Origin: Bacteroidales bacterium | GTDB lineage: Bacteria; Bacteroidota; Bacteroidia; Bacteroidales; Muribaculaceae | Assembly (NCBI GenBank): GCA_019415705.1 | Contig: DXYS01000005.1 | Coordinates: 1 to 53,597 of the forward strand | Reading direction: 5' to 3' | DNA length: 53,597 nt | Shown here: in pieces, positions 1 through 8,909 of the stretch | Position numbering within the stretch: the stretch's first letter is position 1 | How the letters are laid out: every line of letters begins with the position of its first letter | The notes under the pieces: generated by a model | What the model was told of the DNA's origin: nothing | What the model saw: the letters and a program-made list of their open reading frames with translations, nothing else | The model's database searches: none | Program-made: the position numbers and the translations under genes

Positions 1-51
1 CAAATTTAACACTTTCCCAAAAATCTATGCACCGGGATTTCGGATTGAGCC

Positions 52-221
52 GAAAGACTCCCTCTCTCTCCGCCAACAACAAAGTTAACACCGCTGTAAG
101 TCAACGACTTGCGGCGGTGTTAATTTATATACGCACAAAAATGCACACACAAATCCGCTGACCCCTCGTAATCGCGCAGCGCTTTCGTAGCGCAGCGGAG
201 AAAGACTCCCACTCTCTCCGC
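52..221 (+). repeat. Direct repeat, 22 bases, two copies
   Basis: Bases 52-73 and 200-221 match at 21 of 22 positions (mismatch at 63 against 211), sharing GAAAGACTCCC then CTCTCTCCGC. Each copy sits about 10-20 bases upstream of a hairpin. Whether this is a dispersed intergenic element cannot be told from one window. Confidence 0.6.
85..123. terminator. Hairpin, possible terminator
   Basis: The arms TTAACACCGC (85-94) and GCGGTGTTAA (114-123) pair perfectly. An inner stem AAGTC/GACTT (98-102, 106-110) is separated from them by a 3x3 internal loop. A T/A-rich run follows on the plus strand, so it may end a plus-strand gene lying left of the window. Confidence 0.5.
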
Positions 222-222
222 A

Positions 223-250
223 AAACAGGCAGCTAAAAAGCTGCCTGTTT
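223..250. terminator. Perfect 12-bp hairpin terminator
   Basis: The arms AAACAGGCAGCT (223-234) and AGCTGCCTGTTT (239-250) are perfectly complementary around an AAAA loop. It lies about 140 bases downstream of the minus-strand glycosidase and could terminate in either direction. Confidence 0.65.
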
Positions 251-392
251 GCGTTATAGAGCGATTCGAAGGGTCCCGCGGAAGGGGCAACTGCAAAAGT
301 GACGTCTGCGTTAGCGGCATCAAAGTAGGGGCGATGTCGCGGAAGGTCGGTATGACCGGAAGATTGAGGACGACGTGGAATCAACCTATGAT

Positions 393-2738
393 TTACTCAA
401 CGCTGGAGTAGTCGAGGGGCGGGTCGAAGTAGCGGCTGAGCGACGGGAGGTTTTCCTTCATTGAGGGTACGGCAAAGTGCGTGTCTTTGAAGTAGCGGTT
501 CATAGCTTGGCGGCGTGCTGCTTTTGACGGGTCTGGAGCGATGGTGCTATTGTATGTCGTCTTTCCGTCGCGGTCGGTTACTTTTGCTGTCAGTTCAGTA
601 TCTGTCACTTTCACGCGGACTGTCGAGCCTTCGGCCACCGGGAGTTCGAAGGTGGCAAAATCTTCGATGTCAAATTTCAGACGCGCTGCAATACCCGACA
701 GCCGGTATTCATAGATGCGGCAGTCGGCGGTGCGCTCGAAGGCTCCGAGGAGCGAGCCGTTGCCAATTAGTTCGCTGTAGCGCAACGTGTTCAGGGCCGA
801 AGGTATGCGCGGTGCAAGTGTGATGCAGCCGTCGAGGAGGGCTGGACGTATGCCCAGAAAGCCCTGATACCATACTCTGATTTGCTCGGCATTGCTCCAT
901 GCTTGGAGGAAAGTGCCGGAGCGTCGCGCCCACTGCGCACCCTTGCGGGGCCAGGCATCGGCGTTCTCCGACAGGCTTCCCACAGCTCCTTCGTAGAGAG
1001 CCTGACGATTCATGTTTTCGAATAGCTGCCATGCAATATCCTGCTGTCCGGCCTCTATCATGCGCTGCATGGCCATGCCGTTGTTCCACAGCCACACCGT
1101 ACCGTTATGATAGGCATCGTCCTTGTGGTAGTGATGCCAGTTCTCGTGGTAGGGATGGAACTGAGGGTCGTTCTGGTCGAGCGATGCCACACCCCACGGA
1201 TATACGAGCCTCCGCCATGCATCGCGAGTCTCTTTCATAACGACTGCCGTGTCGGCCACCATGTCGAGGGCATAGAGCATATTAGGGCGGCACTGGCGGT
1301 CGGGGGTGCCGTTGGCATTGAGATGGTCGTAGACCAATGTGTCGGCAGTGTTGACAAACATGCGGTTGAAAGTTGCTAATAGCGAATCGGCAGCCAGATT
1401 CCAACGGTGGGCCTCATCGTCATCTCCCATAATGCGGGCCATCTCGGCACCGTTGCGCAACTGTCCGTACCACAACGCCTGAATGTCGACGGCACGGTTA
1501 CCACGTGGCGAGCAGGAATATTTTCCCTGCCGTTTGGCATCCATCCATGTGTCGGCATCGGCATGGACGAGGAAGCCGTCGGCATCGGTCCCACGTTCAA
1601 TTACGCTGTTGATACTCAGTTCAACAGCCGGATAGATCGAAGCAAGGAATGTTGTGTCGCCGGTATATTGCATATATTCGTAAACATCCGTCACAAAACG
1701 CGGCGTACCGTCGGCAGTATTGTAGATTATGCTTTCGAGGTTGGCGCGGTTGGGAATGCGGCCGAGAGTTTCCGATTCGGGATTTCTGTCCTGAAACTTG
1801 GCAAAATCGCTGAATATGCTTCGCGCCGTTTCCCACTGTCCGGTACAGAAGACAGCCCCCGGCATTGAGATGAACATGTCACGCCCCCAGTACTCGTTGA
1901 ACCATGGCAAGCCGGCATAGATGCCGTTGCCTTGCTGACAGGTGACAAGTTCGTCGGTGGTGAGGACAATCCATGACATGGCTCTGTCGAGCGTGTCATT
2001 GTCCGAAGACAGGGGGTTGGACTTCTCCACCAAAGCGTTCATACGGTCGATGCGCTCACGGAGCATTTTCTTGTGGTCGCGGCGGAAGAGTGCGGCAACC
2101 TGCGCGGCACTCCCATCTTCCGTATATGAAATGATGAAGCCTCCGGCATCGGCAGGAGCCACTAACCGGGTGCCGTTCCATCGACAGGTTACATCTTTGA
2201 ACGGCTGCAGAGTGATGACACCTCCGGTCGATTCTTTGGGCACGAATTCAACCCCTGCGGCCCCCTGTTTGCCGGCCGAAATAAGCCTCGGTGACAGCTC
2301 TATCCACACCGAATCGCCTTTCACGTCCGAAAGTTCGACATAGAGCAGCTCCACACGGTCGAACATATAGAAATTTTCGTGAGCCTTCTCATATACACGG
2401 TTAATTTTATAGGGATATACCGTCACCTCGGCCTTGCGCCTTGACAGCGTGTCGCCGTCAACGCCGACAGTATAGTCGCTAAGCATGCGTCGTTTAGCTA
2501 TATTCCAGCCCGAATACCAGTCGTTCCAGTTATCGGTGTGCGTCATGCCATACCAGAACGAGGCCTTTTTGTCCGTAAAAGAATATTCGCGTTGGCTGTC
2601 GGCCGGCACCACTATGCCCAAGTCTTCAACATCCAGCCGGCTCAGGGATCCCTCGTCTCCGGGCAGCAGCGACTGACCCGAACAAGCCCCCAAAAGAGCC
2701 GCGCATCCCGCAACTGCAATTAATTGTCCAAATCTCAT
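393..2738 (-). CDS. Lipoprotein glycosidase, glycogen-debranching-like (GDE C-type, GH133-like)
   Basis: The 781-residue protein starts with a lipoprotein signal peptide (lipobox LLGAC, Cys19), so it should be membrane-anchored outside the cytoplasm. Residues ~250-690 resemble the (alpha/alpha)6 catalytic domain of amylo-alpha-1,6-glucosidases. Supporting motifs are WFNEYWGRDMF (~279-289), then DTWMDAK (~398) and the nearby AVDIQALWYGQL, which are the hallmark blocks of the family. The N-terminal ~240 residues are probably a beta-sandwich domain. By family it would hydrolyse alpha-linked glucosides, but surface-lipoprotein members are little studied and the true substrate is not readable here. 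It is transcribed alone towards the left edge, and no exact TAnnTTTG box was found upstream. A role with the neighbouring PUL is possible but unproven. The fold call is firm, the specificity is not. Confidence 0.75.
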   Translation of the reverse strand: MRFGQLIAVAGCAALLGACSGQSLLPGDEGSLSRLDVEDLGIVVPADSQREYSFTDKKASFWYGMTHTDNWNDWYSGWNIAKRRMLSDYTVGVDGDTLSRRKAEVTVYPYKINRVYEKAHENFYMFDRVELLYVELSDVKGDSVWIELSPRLISAGKQGAAGVEFVPKESTGGVITLQPFKDVTCRWNGTRLVAPADAGGFIISYTEDGSAAQVAALFRRDHKKMLRERIDRMNALVEKSNPLSSDNDTLDRAMSWIVLTTDELVTCQQGNGIYAGLPWFNEYWGRDMFISMPGAVFCTGQWETARSIFSDFAKFQDRNPESETLGRIPNRANLESIIYNTADGTPRFVTDVYEYMQYTGDTTFLASIYPAVELSINSVIERGTDADGFLVHADADTWMDAKRQGKYSCSPRGNRAVDIQALWYGQLRNGAEMARIMGDDDEAHRWNLAADSLLATFNRMFVNTADTLVYDHLNANGTPDRQCRPNMLYALDMVADTAVVMKETRDAWRRLVYPWGVASLDQNDPQFHPYHENWHHYHKDDAYHNGTVWLWNNGMAMQRMIEAGQQDIAWQLFENMNRQALYEGAVGSLSENADAWPRKGAQWARRSGTFLQAWSNAEQIRVWYQGFLGIRPALLDGCITLAPRIPSALNTLRYSELIGNGSLLGAFERTADCRIYEYRLSGIAARLKFDIEDFATFELPVAEGSTVRVKVTDTELTAKVTDRDGKTTYNSTIAPDPSKAARRQAMNRYFKDTHFAVPSMKENLPSLSRYFDPPLDYSSVE

Positions 2739-3388
2739 AAACAGAACTCGCCTCCATTGACTCGATGGAGAGGTTAATTAATAATGTAGAAACGTGAGCC
2801 AACTATGCTATCCTTGCTCGGTCAAAATTTCCTACGTTTACACTTACGAGATGAGCATAACGCTTCTTATTATTTCAAAATGTCGTGGAAAGAGTTGCCT
2901 CAATCCAAATGCAAAGATGATACAAATCCCGTAAAGAATCCTCGTTAAAAGGTAAAAATCAGCGTTTCAAGGCTCATTTTTCCTCTTTTTGTACCGCTAT
3001 TGGTTATCCAAGCGTCTAATAATCTGTTTTTTAGCAGTAAATAATAATTCCTTGACAACTATATTCGGTACTGAGGTCTCCAAAATGCTTGCTTTCGGAT
3101 AGAATCGAGAAATACACCATATGTGAATTTCCCGGTGAGTACCCATATTTGGGTCGCAGTATGGATTTTCGTCGCTTCAATAGCAGTGGCATACGCCAGC
3201 CTCAAGGTCTATGACGAACCTGTGCGCGAGTGGCTCAAAAATCACTGGCTTTATAAGGGTAAGAAGTAGTCATGTCCATGTAACGACTTATCTGCTTGCC
3301 CGTCATTGTCTGGCATTTTATCGCATTAAGCGCTCAGAATACGTCTTCCACAACTTATTGGCGAGTCTCGCATATTGTCAGTCTGCCG
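2739..3388. other. 650-base intergenic region with gene remnant
   Basis: No intact gene is present. A short hairpin (CTCCAT/ATGGAG arms near 2755-2773) lies in the leader of the glycosidase gene. The only coding-like signal is the acyltransferase stub at 3075-3269. The rest is A/T-rich with many stops. Confidence 0.55.
3075..3269 (+). pseudogene. C-terminal remnant of an acyltransferase-3-like membrane protein
   Basis: The frame ending at the TAG at 3267-3269 reads as one transmembrane helix (VWIFVASIAVAYASL) followed by KVYDEPVREWLKNHWLYKGKK and a stop. Such an ending, a last helix then a YDxPVRxWL-type tail, resembles the C-terminus of Bacteroidales acyltransferase-3 family proteins. An in-frame stop lies at 3072-3074 and no start or upstream domain is present, so only about 50 residues survive. 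The family call rests on motif memory and is moderate. The gene is probably a relic of a deletion between the glycosidase and the HTCS. Confidence 0.5.
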
Positions 3389-6300
3389 TCACTGGCTGCC
3401 TGATTTGCGGTAGGTGCGCGGTGAGGTGTGAAAATGCTCTTTGAAACAGCGGCTGAAATATCGCGGAGACGAGAATCCCAACGCATAGGCTATGTCAGTG
3501 ATATTAGTTTCGTGCTGTTCGGTGAGCATCTTGACAGCCTGTTTCATCTTAATCGAAATTATGAAGTCGTTGGGCGTCTGTCCCGTTGCTTTCTTTATCC
3601 GCTGAAAGAGCGACGTGCGCGATACATTCATCGCTGCCGCGAAGCGGTCGATATTAAAGTCGCCGTCCGACATATTTTCTTCGATTATTTCTACAGCCCG
3701 GCGCATAAAGACAATGTCGGTCCCGCTCGATGCGAAAATCGGGTCTGTGTTGTCTTCGGGACTTGGCAGAGCGGGTCTGGCAGCAGTGAGCTTGTGGTGC
3801 TTGTTTATCAGGTTGCGGCATCGTGCGAGCAGTTGTCGCACATCAAACGGCAGCGTCAGGTAATCGTCCGCCCCGACATTCAGCATTTCGAGTACCTCGC
3901 TGTCGGCGTTGTGTGATGTGACAAACACGAACGGCGTGTCGGCCGTAGTGCTTTGCGACTTCACTTTGCGGCATAGCTTCACACCGGAGATGCCGGGCAG
4001 ATTGTAGCCGCTTATAATCAGGCAGGGAGAGTTCTCGTCAATCATGCGCATTGCCTCCTCGCCGTCGCCTGTGGCGACTACGCGCAGATAAGGTCTGAAA
4101 ATGTCGGTGAGCATTTCTCGCAGCTGTTCGTTGCCCTCGGCCACCACCATTACATCGCCGGGCATCGTGGCCGGCTCATTCATATCGGGCGTCTCGGCCT
4201 CGGATGTTATGAGCGGTCTGGGATGCTGAATGTTGTATTCTTGTGCCTGACGGTAATCTCCGGCGCCCGCAATCTGTTCGTCGCTGAAATGGTCACGGCC
4301 CAAGGGTAGGGTGACTGTAAAAGTGGCCGATTCGCCGGGTGTGCTGAACACTTCGATTTTGCCGTGGTGCAGCTCTACGATGCCTTTTGCAAGTGCAAGT
4401 CCCACGCCGATTCCCTGCCAGTCGCCGTCGACACCGGCGTTAGCCTGATAGAAGCGGTTGAATATCTTGTCGATGTCTTCGGCCGCTATGCCGCAGCCCG
4501 TGTCTGACACCTCGATTATCACCGAGCCGTCACCGCGGCGCACACTGAGGGTGACCTCGCCGTCGGCCTCGGTGTGTTTGAAAGCGTTTGACAGCAGGTT
4601 GTTGATTACTTTGCGCAACTGTGCCGGGTCATACCACACCATTATAATTTCGTTGGAGCGGTTGAAGCGGAAACGTATGCCTCTGTCGGCGGCATAGTCG
4701 CGGAAAAGCGCGTATATCGCCGAAAGGAATTTCACCACGTTGTGCTCGCCCGCTTTGATGTTCATCGCGCCCTGCTCATATCGTCTGAAGTCAAGCAATT
4801 CGGCCATCATGTCGCGCATAAGTATGCAGTTGGTGTAGGCGCCGTTAACCTTGTTGAGCAGCGAATGTGGCAGCTGCGGCGAGCCCATCAGCGCCTCCAT
4901 CTTGCCGATAATCAGGGCGAGGGGCGTGCGGAACTCGTTTGATATATTGATGAAAAAACGCAGTTTGTTCTGGTTGAGTTCCTCCATGTCGTGGCTGCGC
5001 TGCCGTTCGAGCGCCAAGGCCTGACGCATGGCGACGCGTTTGCGGTAGGTGTTTACGCTCCACCAGCCCAGACCGAGCGCCGTAAGTATATAGGCGAGTA
5101 TAAGATAACGGTTTAAATAGAGCGGAGGTAGTATGCTCATGGCTAAAACGCTCTCGGGCGCTCCGGGCTCGTCAGAGCCGCGCACATGCAGCTTGTAGTC
5201 GCCGGCCGCAAGATTGGTGAAGTTGATGCCGTTGTCGGCGCGCATCGGTAGCCATTCGTCCGAGTAGCCTTCGAGCCTGTATTGCGGCTTGAGGTTATTG
5301 TCGTGCGTGAAGTCTGTTATCGCGTAATATATCGTTATGAAGTTGTGTGACGAGGGTATTGTTATCGATTTTGCCACAGTGATGGCTCCCGGCAGTATGT
5401 CGGAGTCGTCGCCGGCTACGACTTCGCGTCCGTCGACTAAAAGGCGGCTCGGGAAGACATTATATCGTGTCTCCCGCGGCTTCAGATTGTCGGGATTAAA
5501 GGCTACCATGCCGTCTATACCGCCGGCATAAGCACGGGTGCCGTCGGCCGACAGATGTATCGCCTTGTTGTTAAATGCGTTGAGCGGCACGGTGTTGCCG
5601 ATGCTGTATGATGTCGATGTATCGCCGTCCATCAGTGCGAGCACTTTGTCGGTCAGCACAAGTATGCGACCGTCGGGCAGCTGACGGGCGCCGAACACAC
5701 AGTCAGACGGCAGTCTGCCGCCGGCATGCGTGTGGTGTATAAACTCCTCGCGAACACGGTCATATCTGTCGAGTCCGGCCTCCGATGTACCTATCCACAG
5801 GTCATTTGACGGAGAGACATACAGGAAGTTGATGCCGTCGCTGCTTAAAGAGCCGGGAGTGCCGTCGTCATGGCTGTATTTCTTCATTCGTTTGGTAATG
5901 AAGTTGTAGCTATACAGGCCGCCCTCGGCTCCGCCAATCCATAGCGTGTTTGAGTGGTCGAGGGCGAGATCGAGCGCAAGGGCGATGACATGACCCTCGG
6001 CTCCGGAGCGGAACAGCGGCGTGAACGTCTCCCTGGCTATATTGAAACTGTAAATGCCGTCGTGAGTTGCGATCAGGAGCGTGTTGCTGTCATAAATCTC
6101 GATATCGCAGATAATGTTCGCCTTGTCGTTGCGGAGCGGATAGACACTGTAACGGCCCGATGCGATATCATACTTTTTAAGGCCTCCGAGATGCGTACCG
6201 GCCCACAGACATCTGCGTGTAGGGTCATATTTCAACGCCTTTATATTGTTGTAACGGTTAGATTTGTCGATGTGCCAGTCTATTGCGCCCGTGGCGGGAT

Positions 6301-7453
6301 TCAGACGGTTGATGCCTCCGCCCTCGGTGGCAATCCATACGTTGCCGTCATTATCTTCGGCCATCTCGCCGATTACCGGATAGCTGATTGCACTGCCTGT
6401 GGCATTATCGGTGCGATATGTACGGAAAATGTCATTTTCGGGATTATATGACAACAATCCGTTGAAATATGTGCCAATCCATATGGTGCCCTGACGGTCG
6501 CATGTCAGTGACCATACCGACGAGTGGTTGAGCCGTTCGGGCGTCGTGCTGTAGGGCGTGTCGTTGCCGGTCAGATAGTTGTCGAAACAATTATCCGTCT
6601 CATTATATCGCGACAGGCCCTCGAATGTTCCGACCCAAAGCCTCCCGCGGCTGTCGCGGCAGGCGCTCCTGATGAAGTCCGAACTGATTGAATTGGGATT
6701 CAGCGCGTTGTGCCTGAAATGTGTATGCCTGCCTGTTTGATCAATCAAAAACAGGCCGTCGGCATGTGTCCCTACCCATAGCTTGCCGTCGTAGTCTGTG
6801 AATATGCACGTGATATTGCCTGTGGCCATCAGAGTCGCCATGCGGCCGTTTTTAAGGTCGTGTCTGATTAATCCGTTGTCGGCTGTGCCTATATATAATA
6901 TGGAGTCCTGTGCGTGAAGCACCGTTATCTCTGACTGTATGCCGCTGATGTTGACAGGCATCTTTGTGCCGTCGGCAGTCAGCGACGCGACGCGTCGTCC
7001 GATGGCATAATATAGCTTTCCGTCAGCGTAAGTCATGGCCGACGGCTGCTTTAAGTCGATATTATTGAAATGGCCTGTTGCGATGTCGTAAATGCTTATG
7101 CCGCGTATCGTCATCACATATATGTGGCCGGCCTTGTCGCCGGTAATAGCGCGCACATAGTTGCTCGCGGGAGAGGTGCTGTCGCCCGGTATGCGGTGGT
7201 GATTCTTGATTTTTGAGCCGTCATAGACGTCCAATCCTCCGCGTGTGCCGATCCATAGCAGCCCGAGCTCGTCCTGATAGGTTGACATGACAGAGTAGTG
7301 TGACAGGCCGTCAGCCATTGTCAGACGGCTGAATTCGGGCTCCGATGCACGGACTGCAGGAGCACACGACAGTGTCGCTGCAAGCACTGACAGCCATGAC
7401 AGCCGGACGGCAGATGCCGCGACGCGCGACAGGAGAGATTTATATTTTTTCAT
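3389..7453 (-). CDS. Hybrid two-component regulator (HTCS) lacking phospho-acceptor residues
   Basis: At 1354 residues it has the full HTCS layout: signal peptide, ~14 propeller repeats (WIGT/WVGT motifs, ~40-700), Y_Y_Y domain (~710-785), membrane helix (~787-807), histidine kinase (~830-1055), receiver (~1100-1220) and AraC-type HTH (~1250-1354). Normally such proteins sense an oligosaccharide in the periplasm and activate the adjacent PUL. Here the H-box reads FFINISNEFRTPL, so the phospho-acceptor His is Asn839 (codon 4937-4939). The receiver reads LIISGYNLPG, with Gly1149 (4007-4009) replacing the Asp, and DDYLTLPF, with Leu1201 (3851-3853) replacing the Lys. The acidic pair is reduced to E1106-G1107. 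The ATP-binding motifs (N box NNLLSNAFKH, DTGCGI, GIGVGLAL) and HTH remain, and the frame is intact. It is divergent from the operon it presumably controls. The architecture call is firm; the effect of the substitutions is inferred. Confidence 0.95.
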   Translation of the reverse strand: MKKYKSLLSRVAASAVRLSWLSVLAATLSCAPAVRASEPEFSRLTMADGLSHYSVMSTYQDELGLLWIGTRGGLDVYDGSKIKNHHRIPGDSTSPASNYVRAITGDKAGHIYVMTIRGISIYDIATGHFNNIDLKQPSAMTYADGKLYYAIGRRVASLTADGTKMPVNISGIQSEITVLHAQDSILYIGTADNGLIRHDLKNGRMATLMATGNITCIFTDYDGKLWVGTHADGLFLIDQTGRHTHFRHNALNPNSISSDFIRSACRDSRGRLWVGTFEGLSRYNETDNCFDNYLTGNDTPYSTTPERLNHSSVWSLTCDRQGTIWIGTYFNGLLSYNPENDIFRTYRTDNATGSAISYPVIGEMAEDNDGNVWIATEGGGINRLNPATGAIDWHIDKSNRYNNIKALKYDPTRRCLWAGTHLGGLKKYDIASGRYSVYPLRNDKANIICDIEIYDSNTLLIATHDGIYSFNIARETFTPLFRSGAEGHVIALALDLALDHSNTLWIGGAEGGLYSYNFITKRMKKYSHDDGTPGSLSSDGINFLYVSPSNDLWIGTSEAGLDRYDRVREEFIHHTHAGGRLPSDCVFGARQLPDGRILVLTDKVLALMDGDTSTSYSIGNTVPLNAFNNKAIHLSADGTRAYAGGIDGMVAFNPDNLKPRETRYNVFPSRLLVDGREVVAGDDSDILPGAITVAKSITIPSSHNFITIYYAITDFTHDNNLKPQYRLEGYSDEWLPMRADNGINFTNLAAGDYKLHVRGSDEPGAPESVLAMSILPPLYLNRYLILAYILTALGLGWWSVNTYRKRVAMRQALALERQRSHDMEELNQNKLRFFINISNEFRTPLALIIGKMEALMGSPQLPHSLLNKVNGAYTNCILMRDMMAELLDFRRYEQGAMNIKAGEHNVVKFLSAIYALFRDYAADRGIRFRFNRSNEIIMVWYDPAQLRKVINNLLSNAFKHTEADGEVTLSVRRGDGSVIIEVSDTGCGIAAEDIDKIFNRFYQANAGVDGDWQGIGVGLALAKGIVELHHGKIEVFSTPGESATFTVTLPLGRDHFSDEQIAGAGDYRQAQEYNIQHPRPLITSEAETPDMNEPATMPGDVMVVAEGNEQLREMLTDIFRPYLRVVATGDGEEAMRMIDENSPCLIISGYNLPGISGVKLCRKVKSQSTTADTPFVFVTSHNADSEVLEMLNVGADDYLTLPFDVRQLLARCRNLINKHHKLTAARPALPSPEDNTDPIFASSGTDIVFMRRAVEIIEENMSDGDFNIDRFAAAMNVSRTSLFQRIKKATGQTPNDFIISIKMKQAVKMLTEQHETNITDIAYALGFSSPRYFSRCFKEHFHTSPRTYRKSGSQ

Positions 7454-7459
7454 GGTAAT

Positions 7460-7468
7460 GCAAAGGTA
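7460..7468 (-). promoter_or_regulatory. Promoter -7 box for the HTCS gene
   Basis: On the minus strand the box reads TACCTTTGC, an exact match to TAnnTTTG. It ends 6 bases before the ATG at 7453, so the transcript would be leaderless or nearly so. No clear -33 element was seen. Confidence 0.4.
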
Positions 7469-7506
7469 TACAATATTTTTCTATAACATGCAGTTAGAGT
7501 ACATAC

Positions 7507-7533
7507 AAATGTATCAAATAGTACAAAATAGTA
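7507..7533 (+). promoter_or_regulatory. Direct-repeat array, candidate HTCS operator
   Basis: Three near-identical units lie at 9-10-base spacing in the divergent region: AAATGTAT (7507-7514), AAATAGTA (7516-7523) and AAATAGTA (7526-7533). Repeats at one helical turn suit an AraC-type activator binding upstream of the PUL promoter. A near-match -7 box, TATTTTTTG with one extra base, lies about 20 bases downstream (~7557-7565). The function is inferred from position. Confidence 0.35.
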
Positions 7534-7667
7534 TATATAATTCTCTTTATGTGTATTTTTTGTATTGTTTAAGCGGATATCTCAGTTTTATACAGACTAA
7601 TTTTACGATGCGAAACAAAGCGGTAGATCATAAAGCAACTAACGATATAATAATAACCAACCAAACC

Positions 7668-8885
7668 ATGAAAAACCTATCACGATTAAGCATTTTATTA
7701 ATAACGGCTTCTGTGGCCGTCACGGCTGTCGCTGCGACGGATTCTGATTTCGTAAAAGAGAATGTCTCTCACGCCGCACGGCAGTATCGCGGACATCTTA
7801 ATGTCATCGACAGCGTCGGACACTTTATTAATCCGCGCACCATCCTCCCCGATGGTAAAATATGGTATGTTCCTGTCGATGACTGGTGCTCGGGTTTCTT
7901 CCCCGGCAGTCTCTGGTATCTCGGAGAACTTACGGGTGACCGCAGCTGGAACAAGCGCGCCGAGACCTACACCGAGACGCTTGACACTGCGCAGTATCTC
8001 ACATGGCACCATGACGTCGGATTCATCATCGGCTCGAGCTATCTCAACGGCTACCGTCTCGGAGGTAAAGAGGAGTATAAGTCGGCCGTCATCAATGCCG
8101 CAAAGTCATTGTCGACCCGTTTCCGTCCCGGAGCCGGTGTGATTCAGTCATGGAATGTCGATAAAGGCTGGCAGAGCGAGCGCGGATGGGCCTGTCCGGT
8201 AATCATCGACAATATGATGAATCTCGAGATTCTCTTCGAGGCGAGCCGCATGACAGGCGACCCCCTATATTATAATGTAGCCGTCTCTCATGCCAACACA
8301 ACGATGGCTCATCACTTCCGTCCCGATTTCAGTTGCTACCATGTCGTAGACTATGACCCCGAGACCGGCGCCGTGCGTCACCGCCAGACGGCTCAGGGTT
8401 ATGCCGACGAGTCGTCATGGGCACGCGGTCAGGCATGGGCTTTATACGGTTACACTATGTGCTACCGCTATACAGGCAATCCGAGCTATCTTTATCAGGC
8501 CACCAAAGTGTGCGACATGATATTCTCTGACCCTTCACTGCCTGCCGATATGATTCCTTACTGGGATTATGACGCACCCGGCATCCCCGACGAGCCGCGC
8601 GACGCTTCTGCGGCCGCATGCACTGCGTCAGCACTTTACGAACTCTCGACCTACCTGCCGCAGCGTGGCTATAAAGAGTTGGCAGACAAAGTGCTTGCTT
8701 CGCTTTCGACCCCCGCATACCGCGCCGAAATTGGTACTAACGGCAGCTTCCTGCTCATGCACTCTGTCGGCTCTATTCCCCACGGCCACGAAATCGATGT
8801 GCCTATCAATTACGCTGACTACTACTATCTTGAGGCTCTTTTGCGCAAGAGCAGACTTGACGCAGGCGCCGGCAAGCTTTTCTAA
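7668..8885 (+). CDS. Unsaturated glucuronyl hydrolase, GH88
   Basis: The 405-residue enzyme removes the 4,5-unsaturated uronic acid that polysaccharide lyases leave at the non-reducing end of oligosaccharides. The ATG at 7668 (MKNLSRLSILLI) was chosen because it gives a proper signal peptide; an in-frame extension to 7452 would run through the promoter region. Family motifs are clear: HHDVGF with Asp116 and VIIDNMMNL with Asp181, at the spacing of the two catalytic Asp residues of GH88, plus DDWCSGFFPGSLW (71-83) and SSWARGQAWALYGY. It is the first gene of the PUL operon, 24 bases before susC, and most likely works in the periplasm on the products of the PL8 lyase at the operon's end. Confidence 0.93.
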   Translation: MKNLSRLSILLITASVAVTAVAATDSDFVKENVSHAARQYRGHLNVIDSVGHFINPRTILPDGKIWYVPVDDWCSGFFPGSLWYLGELTGDRSWNKRAETYTETLDTAQYLTWHHDVGFIIGSSYLNGYRLGGKEEYKSAVINAAKSLSTRFRPGAGVIQSWNVDKGWQSERGWACPVIIDNMMNLEILFEASRMTGDPLYYNVAVSHANTTMAHHFRPDFSCYHVVDYDPETGAVRHRQTAQGYADESSWARGQAWALYGYTMCYRYTGNPSYLYQATKVCDMIFSDPSLPADMIPYWDYDAPGIPDEPRDASAAACTASALYELSTYLPQRGYKELADKVLASLSTPAYRAEIGTNGSFLLMHSVGSIPHGHEIDVPINYADYYYLEALLRKSRLDAGAGKLF

Positions 8886-8909
8886 AAAAGCAATCACAAT
8901 AGATCAGGC

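Larger units (their letters stand above)
1..392. other. Gene-free left edge with repeats and hairpins
   Basis: I see no convincing gene here. The stretch holds two hairpins (85-123 and 223-250) and a duplicated 22-base motif (52-73 and 200-221, one mismatch). Short open frames crossing it run through the hairpins and have no recognisable domain. It probably separates a gene left of the window from the minus-strand glycosidase that ends at 393. Confidence 0.6.

Noticed and set aside
85..384. Minus-strand open frame of 99 codons and a second of 67 codons (120-323)
   Set aside because: Both run through two terminator-like hairpins and a duplicated motif, and show no signal peptide or domain.
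7452..7667. N-terminal extension of the GH88 protein
   Set aside because: It would cover the divergent promoter region and hide the signal peptide that starts at 7668.
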